Shown here: piece after piece, positions 23,265-31,532 of the stretch
How the letters are laid out: every line of letters starts with the position of its first letter
Position numbering within the stretch: the stretch's first letter is position 1
Assembly: GCF_028289705.1 (NCBI RefSeq)
Contig: NZ_JANQOI010000033.1
Span: 1-32,074, forward strand
DNA length: 32,074 nt
Reading direction: 5' to 3'
Source of the DNA: Pelagibius sp.
GTDB lineage: Bacteria; Pseudomonadota; Alphaproteobacteria; Kiloniellales; Kiloniellaceae
Translations under genes and position numbers: made by a program
The notes under the pieces: model-generated
Seen by the model: only the letters and a program-made list of their open reading frames with translations
The model's database searches: none
Told to the model about the DNA's origin: nothing

Positions 23265-23372
23265 GTCACCCTCGGGCTTGTCCCGAGGGTCCATTTCTCA
23301 AACACTCGGCTCCATGACGCAAAGCCCCGGTCCTGCCGCTCCATGGATGCTCGGGACAAGCCCGAGCATGAC
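23265..23372. repeat. Head-to-head pair of REP-like palindromes (family 1)
   Basis: The first palindrome is CCCTCGGG-CTTGT-CCCGAGGG with GTCA and TCCAT flanks (23265-23294); the second, inverted, is ATGCTCGGG-ACAAG-CCCGAGCAT with CCATGG and GACGG flanks (23341-23372). About 45 bp separate them. They occupy most of the 308-bp gap between the AraC-type regulator and nrtS, in which no gene is seen. Confidence 0.8.
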
Positions 23373-23435
23373 GGTTGGTGGCGGCGGCGCTAGTCTGCGC
23401 CGCTGATTCGGGATATGGACGAAGGACGCGGCTGA

Positions 23436-23663
23436 ATGAACCGTTGGATTGCCACCGCGCTGCGGCCGGCTGTGGTGCGCCGCTCTCTGGGGGTGGCACT
23501 GGTGGTCGGCACGCTGCTGGTCGCCATCAACCAGGGCGACCGCCTCATCGCCGGCCAGGGCCTCGACCTTGCCAAGACCCTGCTGACCTTCCTGGTGCCC
23601 TACTGCGTCGCCACCTACGGCGCGGTCTCGGCCCTCATGGGCGAAGACAAGAAGGAGAGCTAG
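23436..23663 (+). CDS. nrtS: NrtS-family nitrate/nitrite transporter
   Basis: A 75-residue membrane protein with two hydrophobic helices (about 15-33 and 44-66). The sequence ALVVGTLLVAINQGDRLIAG and LTFLVPYCVATYGAV carries the pattern of NrtS, a tiny two-helix protein reported to support nitrate/nitrite transport. The ATG at 23436 follows GGACGCGGCTGA with only a weak ribosome site. It stands alone, with no nitrate-assimilation genes nearby, and converges on the VOC gene with 27 bp between. Confidence 0.78.
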   Translation: MNRWIATALRPAVVRRSLGVALVVGTLLVAINQGDRLIAGQGLDLAKTLLTFLVPYCVATYGAVSALMGEDKKES

Positions 23664-23690
23664 GCCGCCGACAGTAAGTGAGTCCGGCTG

Positions 23691-24140
23691 CTAAGTCGTG
23701 TCCGCCCAGGGGTCGTAGCTACCGAAGTTCCAGAGGTGGCCCTCCGGGTCCTTGCAGGCATAGAGCCGCCCGCCGTGCTCCTGGTCTTCCGGCGCCATGA
23801 CGATGACCGCCCCCGCCGCCTTCGCGCGGTCGTGGTGGGCGTCCACGTCGGCGACCACGACATAGGGCGCCTGGGTCACCCCGCCGGCGGCCTGCGGGTC
23901 GCGGAGCAGCCTGTCGTAGTCGCCGCCGCTGTCGGAATCCAGCATCACCATGCCGCTGCCGTTGGCGCCCGCCTCGGGGCCGAGGGTCAGTTGGGCGTGG
24001 ACGACTTTGCCGCCTTCGCCCGGCACCACGAGATGGCGCTCGAAACCGAAGGCCTGGCAGAGCCAGTCCACCGCTGCCGCGGCGTCGCGGTAGCGCAGGG
24101 CCGGGATGATGCAGGCCATGGCGGGGCTGTCAGCAGGCAT
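23691..24140 (-). CDS. VOC-family (glyoxalase/bleomycin-resistance-like) protein
   Basis: A 149-residue protein with the two beta-alpha-beta-beta-beta modules of the vicinal oxygen chelate superfamily: IIPALRYRDAAAAVDWLCQAFGFE at the start and YVVVADVDAHHDRAKAAGA, then GGRLYACKDPEGHLWNFGSYDPW at the end. This ending is typical of PhnB/YdeM-like members, whose activities vary. The ATG at 24138-24140 is preferred over a longer frame to 24209 because AAGGGAAA lies about 8 nt upstream and MACIIPAL is close behind. Substrate unknown. Confidence 0.85.
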   Translation of the reverse strand: MPADSPAMACIIPALRYRDAAAAVDWLCQAFGFERHLVVPGEGGKVVHAQLTLGPEAGANGSGMVMLDSDSGGDYDRLLRDPQAAGGVTQAPYVVVADVDAHHDRAKAAGAVIVMAPEDQEHGGRLYACKDPEGHLWNFGSYDPWADTT

Positions 24141-24239
24141 GAGTGGATTTCCCTTAGCTTGGAGTACGCTCGAGCGTGGGACGGGAGCCCGCACCCATCT
24201 TCCACACATGGTTCAGGATAGTCTGAAATCGGAGCAAAC

Positions 24240-24262
24240 ACTTGAATGAAGCTCAATCAAGT
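24240..24262. promoter_or_regulatory. Near-palindrome between the VOC gene and the HEPN gene
   Basis: The 23-nt stretch from ACTTGA to TCAAGT pairs at 9 of 11 positions about its centre. It is 68 bp beyond the HEPN stop and about 100 bp upstream of the VOC start. It could be a weak terminator for the DUF262-HEPN transcript or an operator for the VOC gene; no T-run was seen. Confidence 0.3.
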
Positions 24263-24330
24263 ATGGTCAAAGATTCGGCCGCATGAGTTCAAGAGAGAAC
24301 ACAGTTACAGCAAGAACGTGCCTTGAGAGT

Positions 24331-25002
24331 TCACCAAGCAGTTGGGTTCAAGTAGTCTTCGATACCTCTCGCAATCACAAATGCAACAACAGCCCAATTT
24401 GCAACGTCATTGGCGCTTGGTATCGTGCCGCTCGATAGCGCGTGTGCAACGGAGTGACGCGTATCTATTAGACTGGTGAGAGTTCTCCCCAGAGCCGCCT
24501 TGTCGAGCGGCTTCCCATCAAGGTTGTCAAAGAGGGTCTTCCCATCAGAGCGAAAAGTCCTCAAGAGAGCATTCAATCTCTCCGGCGCTGCTGCTCCTTC
24601 CATGAACATACCGAATTCGGGAAAGTGCTCCCAGGAAGATGGGTCCTGGTAGGCTGTCTTTGCTTCTTCAACGGTCCGCTTGAGGCGTTGGGCTTTTCTC
24701 TCCGAAAAATCATTTGGGTTTGCCAAGTCACCTGCAACAGATCGCAGTCTTCTAGCAATCTGCATAGTCAAGAAATCCTTGGCGCCCATCGGTAACTCCT
24801 CCCAGGTCTTTGAGTTGATATGGGCACAACGATTATCCAAAGCTGAGTTGACATACCGCTCCAATGCGGCCGTGAGTAATACAGTGGCGGACTTGCTACA
24901 TGCAGCCGCGAGGTCTGCGCTGTCGCAGTCCATCGAGTAACGAATGAGCAGAATTGCTTCCCTTAGACGGACAGTGAAGTCCAAGTATGCGGCACTCCGC
25001 AT
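24331..25002 (-). CDS. HEPN-domain protein, candidate ribonuclease (MAE_28990/RiboL-PSP-like)
   Basis: A 223-residue, largely helical protein. Near its C-terminus, LIDTRHSVAHALSSG gives the HEPN catalytic motif R-x4-H (Arg182...His187), the signature of metal-free HEPN ribonucleases; the residues ahead of it form a plausible helix pair. The layout resembles the MAE_28990/MAE_18760 and RiboL-PSP HEPN groups, which I recall being found next to DUF262 proteins. The ATG at 25000-25002 lies 5 nt after the DUF262 stop codon, and no Shine-Dalgarno is visible, so translation is probably coupled. Base composition is near 50% GC, clearly lower than in the flanking mutase gene, suggesting acquisition with DUF262. 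A toxic or defence RNase role is inference. Confidence 0.72.
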   Translation of the reverse strand: MRSAAYLDFTVRLREAILLIRYSMDCDSADLAAACSKSATVLLTAALERYVNSALDNRCAHINSKTWEELPMGAKDFLTMQIARRLRSVAGDLANPNDFSERKAQRLKRTVEEAKTAYQDPSSWEHFPEFGMFMEGAAAPERLNALLRTFRSDGKTLFDNLDGKPLDKAALGRTLTSLIDTRHSVAHALSSGTIPSANDVANWAVVAFVIARGIEDYLNPTAW

Positions 25003-25007
25003 CTTGT

Positions 25008-26165
25008 TTATGCTTCGGGTCGGTCAGGGATCAAATGAGGCGCACTTATTTGCGCACCCAATTCAGTTAATGATGTGGCCCAAACATTTAACCGATAATC
25101 GAACCTCTTCTTGTCCGCAGTTGCTCGGCTGACGCTGTCTGCAAATGTATCGTCGTTAATGCAAAGTGCCTGGAAACAATCTCTGATCCGATCTCTGTTT
25201 TCTGTCAGCCACTCGAGAGGCACCAACTCGCTCATGATCATCTGAATGTCAAAGATCGCTCTATTGAGGTTACGGTCATATTCTGGGTTTCCGCTAACGA
25301 GTCTAACCCGCCGGAACGGATGATCTGCAAATACAGCGTTGACTCCCTCAACTGCTCTAAAGAACCGAGTTTGGAGCTGGTCCTTTTCGACATCATCAAT
25401 GTGGCGATGATCCCTCATGTAGTCTGTGAGGATCTTTTTGAGAGGTGGGGAATAGTTGGGTAATGCATCGTGAATCGCGAAAAACCTGAGAATGAGTTCG
25501 CAATCTACCATTCTTGGATGCCGATCATCGCGACCGTAAATCTGGAGCCAAGTTTGGTTCCTTGATAGCTCGTGAAGGAGGTCGTTGAGTTCGCCGCGAT
25601 AAACACAATGTCGAACCTCTTGAGCATTAAGAGGCATCCCACCTTGATTTAGGCGCTCAAACACCTGAAATCTAATTTCCGAATCGCTCTTGGCCGAGAT
25701 TACAAGACACCGCAGGGTTCGATTGTTAATGATCCGCTGTTGGCGTTCCGAAAGGTCATCAAACCTTTTGCCATTCAGTGGTGCGAGTACTTCTAGGCCT
25801 CTCATTGGGAAGCGGTTCTCCACAAACTCTTTGAGTGCGAGGAGCCTCTGCTGCCCGTCTACTACAACCTTCTTGTCCTCATCATCGGCGAAGAAGAGTG
25901 TGGGAATTGGAATGTTCAGCAGGATCGACTCTACAAAGCGACTCTTGCGAGTTGCATCCCAGACTTGGTTTCGCTGGAACGTCGGTCGGACGATCAGCTC
26001 ACCTTCACGAATCTCCTGGACCAATGACTTGATTGGAGGGTCATACGGTGATGCGAAGAAATCACGATCTGACGGGAGTTCTTGCCACGCAATCGCATTT
26101 TCGCCTTCCTCGTCCGAAAACTCTTCCGATATGGCTTCGTTGGTTTCGATCACTCGGGTCTCCAT
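25008..26165 (-). CDS. DUF262 (ParB/Srx-fold) protein, first gene of the HEPN pair
   Basis: A 385-residue protein with the DUF262 signature: RPTFQRNQVWD (63-70 region), VVDGQQRLLAL (DGQQR at 103-107) and VFERLNQGGMPLNAQEVRHCVYRG (169-190). DUF262 is the N-terminal ParB-like NTPase domain of GmrS/BrxU-type modification-dependent restriction enzymes. Here the C-terminal part (about 200-385) shows no DUF1524 HNH motif, so this is not a complete GmrSD enzyme. An acidic N-terminal tail (about 1-25, many Glu/Asp) precedes the domain. The ATG at 26163-26165 has no clear Shine-Dalgarno. Low GC and tight coupling to the HEPN gene suggest a two-component system in which this protein senses or controls and HEPN cuts RNA; that is inferred, not shown. 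Confidence 0.85.
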   Translation of the reverse strand: METRVIETNEAISEEFSDEEGENAIAWQELPSDRDFFASPYDPPIKSLVQEIREGELIVRPTFQRNQVWDATRKSRFVESILLNIPIPTLFFADDEDKKVVVDGQQRLLALKEFVENRFPMRGLEVLAPLNGKRFDDLSERQQRIINNRTLRCLVISAKSDSEIRFQVFERLNQGGMPLNAQEVRHCVYRGELNDLLHELSRNQTWLQIYGRDDRHPRMVDCELILRFFAIHDALPNYSPPLKKILTDYMRDHRHIDDVEKDQLQTRFFRAVEGVNAVFADHPFRRVRLVSGNPEYDRNLNRAIFDIQMIMSELVPLEWLTENRDRIRDCFQALCINDDTFADSVSRATADKKRFDYRLNVWATSLTELGAQISAPHLIPDRPEA

Positions 26166-26472
26166 GTCAGCGGCATTCGAAAAAAGCGCGCATCATCGAA
26201 TTGGTTGCCATTTGCACCAACCACGGTCTGTGGACTGACCCCAAAGCTCGTATGTATTTGCTCCTTGGTCAACCAATGGATGCAGATAGCAATTGGCGGG
26301 ACATCCGGTCTTCGCAAGCCGCGAAAGCAAATAGCCTTCTAGGCTAGCCGATTGTCTACTCCAGTCCACTCTTTCCCCCCAATCGTTCGTCCGCTTATAC
26401 TGCACCTGCGAAAAGGCATGAGAAAGCCGGCGGCCGGGTTGGGTGGGCTGCCGCAGGTCGGAGGGTGGATCG
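26166..26472. other. Low-GC intergenic region at the right edge of the DUF262-HEPN island
   Basis: About 307 bp separating divergent DUF262 and methylmalonyl-CoA mutase. A plus-strand frame from about 26175 to the TAG at 26345 reads ARIIELVAIC and ends SSQAAKANSLLG; it looks protein-like but has no start of its own outside the DUF262 gene, so it may be the tail of a gene cut by insertion of the island, or chance. GC rises to core values after about 26400. GGAGGG at 26459-26464 is the mutase ribosome site. Confidence 0.4.
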
Positions 26473-28626
26473 ATGAGCGATTGGGCCGAGAAAACGCTTG
26501 AGGACTGGCAGGCCCTGGCGGCCAAGGAGCTGCGGGGCGCCGATCCCGGGAGCCTTGCCTGGGAGACGCCGGAAGGCATCAGGGTCAAGCCGCTCTACAC
26601 CGCCGCCGACCTGGAGGGGCTGGAGGGTGTGAACTCCCTGCCCGGCTTCGCGCCCTTCACCCGCGGCCCGCGGGCAACGATGTACGCCGGGCGGCCCTGG
26701 ACACTCCGCCAATACGCCGGTTTCTCCACCGCCGAGGAATCCAACGCCTTCTACCGCGCCAACCTGGCCGGCGGGCAGAAGGGCCTCTCGGTGGCCTTCG
26801 ACCTCGCCACCCACCGCGGTTACGATTCCGACCATCCGCGGGTCGTCGGCGACGTCGGCAAGGCGGGGGTGGCCATCGATTCCGTGGAGGACATGAAGAT
26901 CCTCTTCGACGGCATCCCGCTGGACGAGATGTCGGTCTCCATGACCATGAACGGGGCGGTGCTTCCGGTGCTGGCCGGCTACGTCGTCGCCGCCGAGGAA
27001 CAAGGCGTCGGGCCGGAGAAACTCTCCGGCACCATCCAGAACCACATCCTGAAAGAGTTCATGGTCCGCAACACCTACATCTATCCGCCGGCACCCTCCA
27101 TGCGGATCATCGCCGACATCATCGGCTACACCTCGCGGGAGATGCCGCGCTTCAACTCCATCTCGATCTCCGGCTATCACATGCAGGAGGCGGGGGCCAC
27201 CTGCGTGCAGGAGCTGGCCTTCACCCTGGCCGACGGCGTCGAGTACGTGCGCGCCGCCCTTTCCAAGGGCCTGGACGTGGACGCCTTCGCGCCACGCCTC
27301 TCCTTTTTCTTCGCCATCGGCATGAACTTTTTCATGGAGATCGCCAAGCTGCGCGCCGCGCGCTTCCTCTGGGCCGACCTGATGCAAAAGCACTTCCAGC
27401 CCAAGGACCCGCGCTCCCTGATGCTGCGCACCCACTGTCAGACCTCGGGCGTCTCGCTCACCGAGCAGTCGCCCTACAACAACGTGGTGCGCACGGCGGT
27501 GGAGGCCCTGGCGGCGGCGCTGGGCGGCACCCAGTCCCTGCACACCAATGCGCTCGACGAGGCGGTCGCCCTGCCGACGCCCTTTTCCGCGCGCATCGCC
27601 CGCAACACCCAGCTCATCCTCCAGGAGGAGACGGGCATCACCAAGGTGGCCGATCCCCTGGCCGGCAGCTACTACGTGGAGAGCCTCACGGCCTCCCTGG
27701 TGGCCGAGGCGCGCAAGCTGATCGCCGAGGTGGAAGCCCTGGGCGGCATGACCAAGGCGGTCGAGTCCGGCATGCCCAAGCTGCGCATCGAGGAGGCGGC
27801 GGCCCGCCGCCAGGCGCGCATCGACCGCGGCGAGGAGGTCATCGTCGGCGTCAACAAGTACGTCAGCGAGGACCCGGAGCATGTCGAGATCCTCGACATC
27901 GACAACACCGCGGTGCGCGAGCAGCAGGTGACGCGCCTGCAGGGCATCCGCGCCGGCCGCGATGCGGGGGCCTGCAGCGCGGCGCTGGACGCGCTGACGG
28001 CGGCGGCGCAGGACGGCAGCGGCAACCTGCTGGATCTCGCCGTGAAGGCCACCCGCGCCCGGGCCACGGTGGGGGAGATCTCCGATGCCCTGGAGAAGGT
28101 CTATACCCGCCACCGCGCGGTCATCCGCTCGGTCACCGGGGTCTACGGCTCGGCCTATGAGGGCGACGAGGGCTTCCAGCGCATTCAGGCCGAGGTGACC
28201 GCTTTCGAGGCGGAGGAGGGGCGGCGCCCGCGCATGCTGGTGGTGAAGCTCGGCCAGGACGGCCACGACCGCGGCGCCAAGGTGATCGCCACCGCCTTCG
28301 CCGACATCGGCTTCGACGTCGACGTCGGCCCGCTGTTCCAGACGCCCGAAGAGGGCGCCCGCCAGGCCGTCGAGAACGACGTCCACATCGTCGGCGTCTC
28401 CAGCCAGGCCGCCGGCCACAAGACCCTGGTGCCGCAGCTCATCGAGGCGCTGAAGCAGCAGGGCGCCGACGACATCATCGTGGTCTGCGGCGGCGTCATC
28501 CCGCCCCAGGACTACGACTTCCTGATGAAGTCCGGCGTCTCGGCGATCTACGGCCCGGGCTCCAACATCCCCCACGCCGCCAGCGAGATCCTTGGCATCG
28601 TCAAGCAGCGCCGCAAAGCGGCCTGA
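26473..28626 (+). CDS. scpA: Methylmalonyl-CoA mutase (adenosylcobalamin-dependent)
   Basis: A 717-residue B12 enzyme that interconverts (R)-methylmalonyl-CoA and succinyl-CoA in propionate/ethylmalonyl-CoA metabolism. The N-terminal TIM barrel has [20 protein letters not shown] and the conserved [18 protein letters not shown]; the C-terminal cobalamin domain has [10 protein letters not shown] with the cobalt-ligand His598 of DxHxxG, and later [15 protein letters not shown] and [12 protein letters not shown]. Length equals the large subunit/single-chain form. The ATG at 26473 has GGAGGG upstream. The MeaB chaperone gene lies about 2.9 kb downstream on the same strand, separated by an ABC exporter and a VOC gene. 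It is divergent from the DUF262-HEPN island. Confidence 0.96.
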   Translation: MSDWAEKTLEDWQALAAKELRGADPGSLAWETPEGIRVKPLYTAADLEGLEGVNSLPGFAPFTRGPRATMYAGRPWTLRQYAGFSTAEESNAFYRANLAGGQKGLSVAFDLATHRGYDSDHPRVVGDVGKAGVAIDSVEDMKILFDGIPLDEMSVSMTMNGAVLPVLAGYVVAAEEQGVGPEKLSGTIQNHILKEFMVRNTYIYPPAPSMRIIADIIGYTSREMPRFNSISISGYHMQEAGATCVQELAFTLADGVEYVRAALSKGLDVDAFAPRLSFFFAIGMNFFMEIAKLRAARFLWADLMQKHFQPKDPRSLMLRTHCQTSGVSLTEQSPYNNVVRTAVEALAAALGGTQSLHTNALDEAVALPTPFSARIARNTQLILQEETGITKVADPLAGSYYVESLTASLVAEARKLIAEVEALGGMTKAVESGMPKLRIEEAAARRQARIDRGEEVIVGVNKYVSEDPEHVEILDIDNTAVREQQVTRLQGIRAGRDAGACSAALDALTAAAQDGSGNLLDLAVKATRARATVGEISDALEKVYTRHRAVIRSVTGVYGSAYEGDEGFQRIQAEVTAFEAEEGRRPRMLVVKLGQDGHDRGAKVIATAFADIGFDVDVGPLFQTPEEGARQAVENDVHIVGVSSQAAGHKTLVPQLIEALKQQGADDIIVVCGGVIPPQDYDFLMKSGVSAIYGPGSNIPHAASEILGIVKQRRKAA

Positions 28627-28672
28627 GAGGTACGCCCCCTCTGACCGGCAGAGCGAAGACATGTTCCAAGAT

Positions 28673-28724
28673 CCCTCTCCCCTTGTGGGAGAGGGAGGGG
28701 CCCGCGAAGCGGGAGGGTGAGGGG
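28673..28724. repeat. Family 2 element, right half only
   Basis: Contains one hairpin (CCCTCTCC...GGGAGAGGG) and the right end (GAGGGGCCCGCGAAGCGGGA then GGGTGAGGGG), matching the right half of the full copies; the left half is absent. It begins about 47 bp after the mutase stop codon. Confidence 0.8.
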
Positions 28725-28770
28725 CTTTGGTTCTGCACCCGGAAGCGAGCGCGACCTCCGCGATCGCATT

Positions 28771-28928
28771 CCCCCTCACCCAGCTCCGGCTAGGTTCGCC
28801 TCTCGGCTCACCAAGCCTGCGCAGCCCTCTCCCGCCAGGGGAGAGGGATTCTCTCTGTGCCACATTTTGGTTTCCCTCTCCCCGGCGTGGGAGAGGGAGG
28901 GGCCCATGCAATGGGAGGGTGAGGGGGG
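28771..28928. repeat. Family 2 element, full copy upstream of the Atm1-type gene
   Basis: A 158-bp copy with CCCCCTCACCC and GGGTGAGGGGG ends. The last stretch, about 55-60 bp from GGTTTCCCTCTCCCC to the end, is identical to the copy at 30864-31020. Together with 28673-28724 it fills most of the 383-bp gap between the mutase and the exporter, which has no other gene. Confidence 0.85.
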
Positions 28929-29009
28929 TCTGTGTTTTGCTTCCGGGCGGCCCGATAGAACATTGGGCAAGCGGGCCTGCGCCCTATATCCTGCGGCGCA
29001 GGAGAGACA

Positions 29010-30857
29010 ATGCGTGGAACGACCATAGAGCCGGGGCAGAAGGCAAGCCTCGGCCAGCTCAAGGTGCTGACCAACCTGCTGCCCTATCTCTGGCCGCGGG
29101 GGCGGACGGACCTGAAGACCCGCGTGGTGGCGGCGCTGGCGCTGCTGGTCTGCGCCAAGATTGCCACGGTGACCGTGCCGCTGGTGCTGCGCGAGGCGGT
29201 CGACGCGCTGACCGTCGCCGACGGCGCCAACCTGATCCTGGTGCTGCCGCTGGGCCTGTTGCTGGCCTATGGGCTGGTGCGGGTGGCGGCGCTGGCCTTC
29301 GGCGAGCTGCGGGATTCGCTCTTCGCCCGGGTGGCGCAGAACGCGGTGCGGCGGGTGGCGCTGGCCACCTTCCGCCATATGCACGCGCTCTCCCTGCGCT
29401 TCCATCTGGAGCGTCAGACCGGCGGCCTCAGCCGCGCCATCGACCGCGGCACCAAGGGCATCGAGTTCCTGCTGTTCTTCACCGCCTTCTCGGTGATCCC
29501 GACGCTGATCGAAATCGTGCTGGCCTGCGGCATCCTCTGGGTGCTCTTCGACTGGCGTTTCGCCGTCATCCCGCTGGTCACCATCACCGTCTTCGTCATC
29601 TTCACCTTCAAGGTAACGGAGTGGCGCATCGAAATCCGCAAGCGGATGAACGATGCCGACAACGACGCCAACACCAAGGCCATCGACAGCCTGTTGAACT
29701 TCGAGACGGTGAAGTACTTCGGCAACGAGGACCACGAATCGCGGCGCTACGACGTGGCGCTGGCGGGCTATGAGGAAGCCTCCATCAGAAGCCGCACCTC
29801 CCTGTCGCTGCTGAATGTCGGCCAGTCCATCATCATCGCCATCGCCATCACCCTTTTGATGATCCTCGCGGCGCAGGGCGTGGTGGCCGGCAGCATGACC
29901 GTCGGCGACTTCGTCATGGTGAACGCCTATCTGCTGCAGCTCGCCATGCCGTTGAACTTCCTCGGCACCGTCTACCGGGAGATCAAGCAGTCGCTCATCG
30001 ACCTGGAGACCATGTTCAAGCTATTGAAGTCCGACGCCGAGGTGACGGACCGGCCCGGCGCGCCGACCCTGGCGCTGAAGGGCGGGGAGGTGGTCTTCGA
30101 CCGGGTGAGTTTCGGCTACGACCCGCGCCGGCCGATCCTCAAAGACGTCAGCTTCACCGTGAAGGCGGGGAACACCGTGGCCATCGTCGGGCCCTCGGGC
30201 GCCGGCAAGTCCACCGTCTCGCGCATCCTCTTCCGCTTCTACGACGTGCTGGAAGGCTCGGTCCGGATCGACGGGCAGGACCTGCGCGACGTGACCCAGG
30301 ACAGCCTGCGCGCGTCCATCGGCATCGTTCCCCAGGACACCGTGCTGTTCAACGACACCGTCGGCTACAACATCGCCTACGGCCGCCCGGACGCCAGCGA
30401 GGGCGAGATGGTTGAAGCCGCCAGGCTGGCGCAGATCCACGACTTCGTCGAGGGCCTGCCGGACGGCTATGCCACCACCGTGGGCGAGCGCGGCCTGAAG
30501 CTCTCCGGCGGCGAGAAGCAGCGCGTCGCCATCGCCCGAACCATCCTGAAAGGACCCCAGATCCTGCTGTTCGACGAGGCGACCTCCGCCCTCGACACCA
30601 AGACCGAGCGGGAGATCCAGGCGAGCCTGAAAGAGGTCTCCCGCAACCGCACCACCCTGGTCATCGCCCACCGCCTCTCCACCGTGGTGGAGGCCGACGA
30701 GATCCTGGTCCTCGAACAGGGCCGCATCGTCGAGCGCGGCCAGCACGACGCGCTGCTGGCCCAACAGGGCGTCTACGCCCAGATGTGGGCCCGCCAGCAA
30801 GCGGCAAGCTCAGACAAGGAGGGCGGGGAGAAGCCCGCCGAGACCGCGGCCGAATAA
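29010..30857 (+). CDS. Atm1/HMT1-type ABC exporter (half-transporter)
   Basis: A 615-residue inner-membrane half-transporter that acts as a homodimer. Six helices lie in about residues 40-320, and the ATPase domain in about 355-590: Walker A GPSGAGKST at 394, signature LSGGEKQR at 498 and Walker B LLFDEATSALD with Asp522-Glu523. The loop DSLLNFETVKYFGNEDHE is the hallmark of the Atm1/ABCB7/HMT1 branch, which exports glutathione-linked sulfur or metal conjugates and supports Fe-S or heavy-metal homeostasis. The ATG at 29010 follows GGAGAGACA. It is bracketed by two full copies of the family 2 repeat. Neighbours give no clear functional link. Confidence 0.93.
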   Translation: MRGTTIEPGQKASLGQLKVLTNLLPYLWPRGRTDLKTRVVAALALLVCAKIATVTVPLVLREAVDALTVADGANLILVLPLGLLLAYGLVRVAALAFGELRDSLFARVAQNAVRRVALATFRHMHALSLRFHLERQTGGLSRAIDRGTKGIEFLLFFTAFSVIPTLIEIVLACGILWVLFDWRFAVIPLVTITVFVIFTFKVTEWRIEIRKRMNDADNDANTKAIDSLLNFETVKYFGNEDHESRRYDVALAGYEEASIRSRTSLSLLNVGQSIIIAIAITLLMILAAQGVVAGSMTVGDFVMVNAYLLQLAMPLNFLGTVYREIKQSLIDLETMFKLLKSDAEVTDRPGAPTLALKGGEVVFDRVSFGYDPRRPILKDVSFTVKAGNTVAIVGPSGAGKSTVSRILFRFYDVLEGSVRIDGQDLRDVTQDSLRASIGIVPQDTVLFNDTVGYNIAYGRPDASEGEMVEAARLAQIHDFVEGLPDGYATTVGERGLKLSGGEKQRVAIARTILKGPQILLFDEATSALDTKTEREIQASLKEVSRNRTTLVIAHRLSTVVEADEILVLEQGRIVERGQHDALLAQQGVYAQMWARQQAASSDKEGGEKPAETAAE

Positions 30858-30863
30858 CAAAAT

Positions 30864-31020
30864 CCCCCTCACCCAGCTCCGGCTAGGCTCGCCCGAGGGC
30901 TCGCCAAGCCTGCGCAACCCTCTCCCACGCTGGGGAGAGGGCAATCGAAGCGGTAGGAGTTGGGTTTCCCTCTCCCCGGCGTGGGAGAGGGAGGGGCCCA
31001 TGCAATGGGAGGGTGAGGGG
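30864..31020. repeat. Family 2 element, full copy downstream of the Atm1-type gene
   Basis: A 157-bp copy in the same orientation as 28771-28928, starting 6 bp after the exporter's TAA. It has both hairpins and both terminal repeats. Same-orientation copies on each side of the exporter could recombine and delete it. Confidence 0.85.
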
Positions 31021-31058
31021 GCTTTGCCTCGATCCCACGACCGCGCTAGCCTCTCTCC

Positions 31059-31493
31059 ATGACCGCAAAGACGACCCCCGCGCTCACCCACCTGGCGCTG
31101 CATGTGCGCGACCTGGAGGCCTGTATCGCCTTCTACCGCGGCTACTGCGGCATGAAGACGGTGCACGAGCGCGACGACGGCGGAGTCCGTGTGGTCTGGC
31201 TGGCGGAGCCGGGGCGGGAGAGCGACTTCATCATCGTGCTGTTGCCCGGCGGGCCGGGCCGCGACCAGGCGGAGGGGGACTTCAGCCACTTCGGATTCGC
31301 CCTGGAGAGCAAGGCGGCGGTGGACGCCATCGCGGCGCGGGCGGAGCAAGACGGCTGTCTCGCCTGGGCGCCGCGCCAGGAGCCCTACCCCGTGGGCTAC
31401 TACTGCGGCCTGAAGGACCCGGACGGCAACTTCGTCGAGTTCAGCTACGGCCAACCCCTGGGCCCGGGTGCGGCGGCGCAGGACAATCTCTAG
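31059..31493 (+). CDS. VOC-family protein (glyoxalase-like)
   Basis: A 144-residue protein of the vicinal oxygen chelate fold: LTHLALHVRDLEACIAFYRGYCGM begins module 1, FSHFGFALESKAAVDAI begins module 2, and GYYCGLKDPDGNFVEFSYGQP ends it, giving candidate metal ligands in LTHL, FSHF and FVEF. It sits between the Atm1-type exporter and meaB. Methylmalonyl-CoA epimerase is also a VOC protein, but the HIGIAV opening and IELLEP-type second ligand of that enzyme are not matched here, so only the superfamily is called. The ATG at 31059 has a weak upstream CTCTC and no clear Shine-Dalgarno. It may be co-transcribed with meaB (39-bp gap). Confidence 0.82.
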   Translation: MTAKTTPALTHLALHVRDLEACIAFYRGYCGMKTVHERDDGGVRVVWLAEPGRESDFIIVLLPGGPGRDQAEGDFSHFGFALESKAAVDAIAARAEQDGCLAWAPRQEPYPVGYYCGLKDPDGNFVEFSYGQPLGPGAAAQDNL

Positions 31494-31532
31494 GGCTTGC
31501 CTTTGCGCGGTGGATCGGCCGATAAGCGGGAC

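Noticed and set aside
25008-26165. GmrSD/BrxU-type type IV restriction enzyme
   Set aside because: Only the DUF262 half is present; no DUF1524/HNH motif is seen in it or in the adjacent HEPN gene.
26395-28911. Long open frame antisense to the methylmalonyl-CoA mutase gene
   Set aside because: Gly/Ala/Arg/His-rich translation without motifs; such frames arise by codon bias in high-GC genes, and the sense strand is unmistakably the mutase.
31059-31493. Methylmalonyl-CoA epimerase call for the VOC gene
   Set aside because: The characteristic HIGIAV opening and the glutamate-bearing middle segment of the epimerase are absent; kept at superfamily level.
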